NCBI GenBank assembly: GCA_030042375.1 | Contig: JASHZU010000424.1 | Location: 1 to 5,502 of the forward strand | Length of the DNA stretch: 5,502 nucleotides | Reading direction: 5' to 3' | Origin: Verrucomicrobiia bacterium | GTDB lineage: Bacteria > Verrucomicrobiota > Verrucomicrobiae > Limisphaerales > UBA11358 | In this document: one piece after another, positions 5,216-5,502 of the stretch | Numbering within the stretch: position 1 is the stretch's first letter | Layout: each line of letters starts with the position of its first letter | Translations under genes and position numbers: made by a program | The notes under the pieces: generated by a model | Databases searched by the model: none | Told to the model about the DNA's origin: nothing | What the model saw: only the letters and a program-made list of their open reading frames with translations

Positions 5216-5502
5216 ATGAGCAAACCGGACGCACAAATGAATAAGGCGGAAGACGCCGAGCCAATCACAACGGTAGACCTGGCATCGCTGACGCCCGAAC
5301 AGTTTGAGGAATTGAAAACGCGCGCGGCGAAGGCGGATGAAAGCTGGGACCGGCTGCTGCGGACCACGGCCGATTTCGACAATTTTAAAAAGCGCGCCGC
5401 ACGGGAGCGGACAGAAGCTATCCAGTTCGCCAACGCATCGCTCATCCAAAAACTGTTGCCGGTGCTGGACAGCTTTGAAATGGCGCTGGCCGCCGCGCAA
5501 AA
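5216..5502 (+). CDS. grpE: GrpE, nucleotide exchange factor of DnaK (5' part)
   Basis: GrpE is a cytosolic homodimer that releases ADP from DnaK (Hsp70) and acts as a thermosensor of the chaperone cycle. Ninety-five residues are visible before the window ends, about half of a typical GrpE. A short disordered acidic N-terminus (1-24) leads into L-T-P-E-Q-F-E-E-L-K, the beginning of the long dimerisation helix. The family hallmark follows: L47-L-R-T-T-A-D-F-D-N-F-K-K-R60, then A-A-R-E-R and L80-L-P-V-L-D-S-F-E-M-A-L. The C-terminal beta domain that contacts DnaK lies outside the window. The ATG at 5216 gives a normal N-terminus; the ATG at 5237 (Met8) is a less likely start. There is no good Shine-Dalgarno; an upstream M-E-L frame (5208-5219) ends on the start codon as ATGA. 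dnaJ or dnaK may follow, as in many bacteria, but this cannot be seen. Assignment is secure. Confidence 0.95.
   Translation, partial: MSKPDAQMNKAEDAEPITTVDLASLTPEQFEELKTRAAKADESWDRLLRTTADFDNFKKRAARERTEAIQFANASLIQKLLPVLDSFEMALAAAQ

Noticed and set aside
5208..5219. M-E-L mini-frame ending on the grpE start as ATGA
   Set aside because: Three codons with an ATGA overlap is expected by chance whenever the second codon starts with A; there is no supporting signal.

Overview
The window holds six supportable genes and reads as ordinary chromosomal DNA, probably from a member of the Verrucomicrobiota (Pedosphaera/Limisphaerales-like). That placement is inference. It rests on moderate GC, weak use of Shine-Dalgarno sites, and the style of several proteins: an ArgB with V-K-Y-G-G-S-F-M-D and H-G-G-G-K, an ArgD with S-M-A-K-S-L-G-G-G-F-P-I-G-A-F-W, and a GrpE with T-T-A-D-F-D-N-F-K-K-R. 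No marker gene such as 16S rRNA is present to confirm it.

Layout: a small leftward gene (32-436) encodes a 134-aa protein that looks like a degenerate DUF1232 (YkvA-like) family member. A second leftward gene may begin just beyond it at the left edge. Divergent from it, a rightward run holds argB (525-1412, acetylglutamate kinase), argD (1483-2766, acetylornithine aminotransferase) and a polytopic ArnT/PMT-type glycosyltransferase (2797-4488). The last two are only 30 bases apart and may be cotranscribed. A leftward four-helix membrane protein gene (4485-5045) converges on the glycosyltransferase so tightly that their stop codons interlock. A 170-base divergent intergenic region (5046-5215) follows, with an inverted repeat and three short direct repeats. 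The 5' part of grpE (from 5216) then runs off the right edge.

Function: ArgB and ArgD catalyse steps 2 and 4 of acetylated-intermediate arginine (ornithine) biosynthesis. ArgB has the N-terminal helix typical of the arginine-inhibited type. The glycosyltransferase would move a sugar from a polyprenyl-phosphate carrier to an envelope acceptor, and GrpE is the nucleotide-exchange factor of the DnaK chaperone. The genes do not form one obvious pathway. I found no mobile element, CRISPR array, RNA gene, toxin-antitoxin pair or defence cassette. The most interesting points are the altered D-G-V-Q motif of ArgD, the eroded DUF1232 motif, the interlocked stop codons, and the structured grpE upstream region. 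I see no convincing evidence of an undescribed system.
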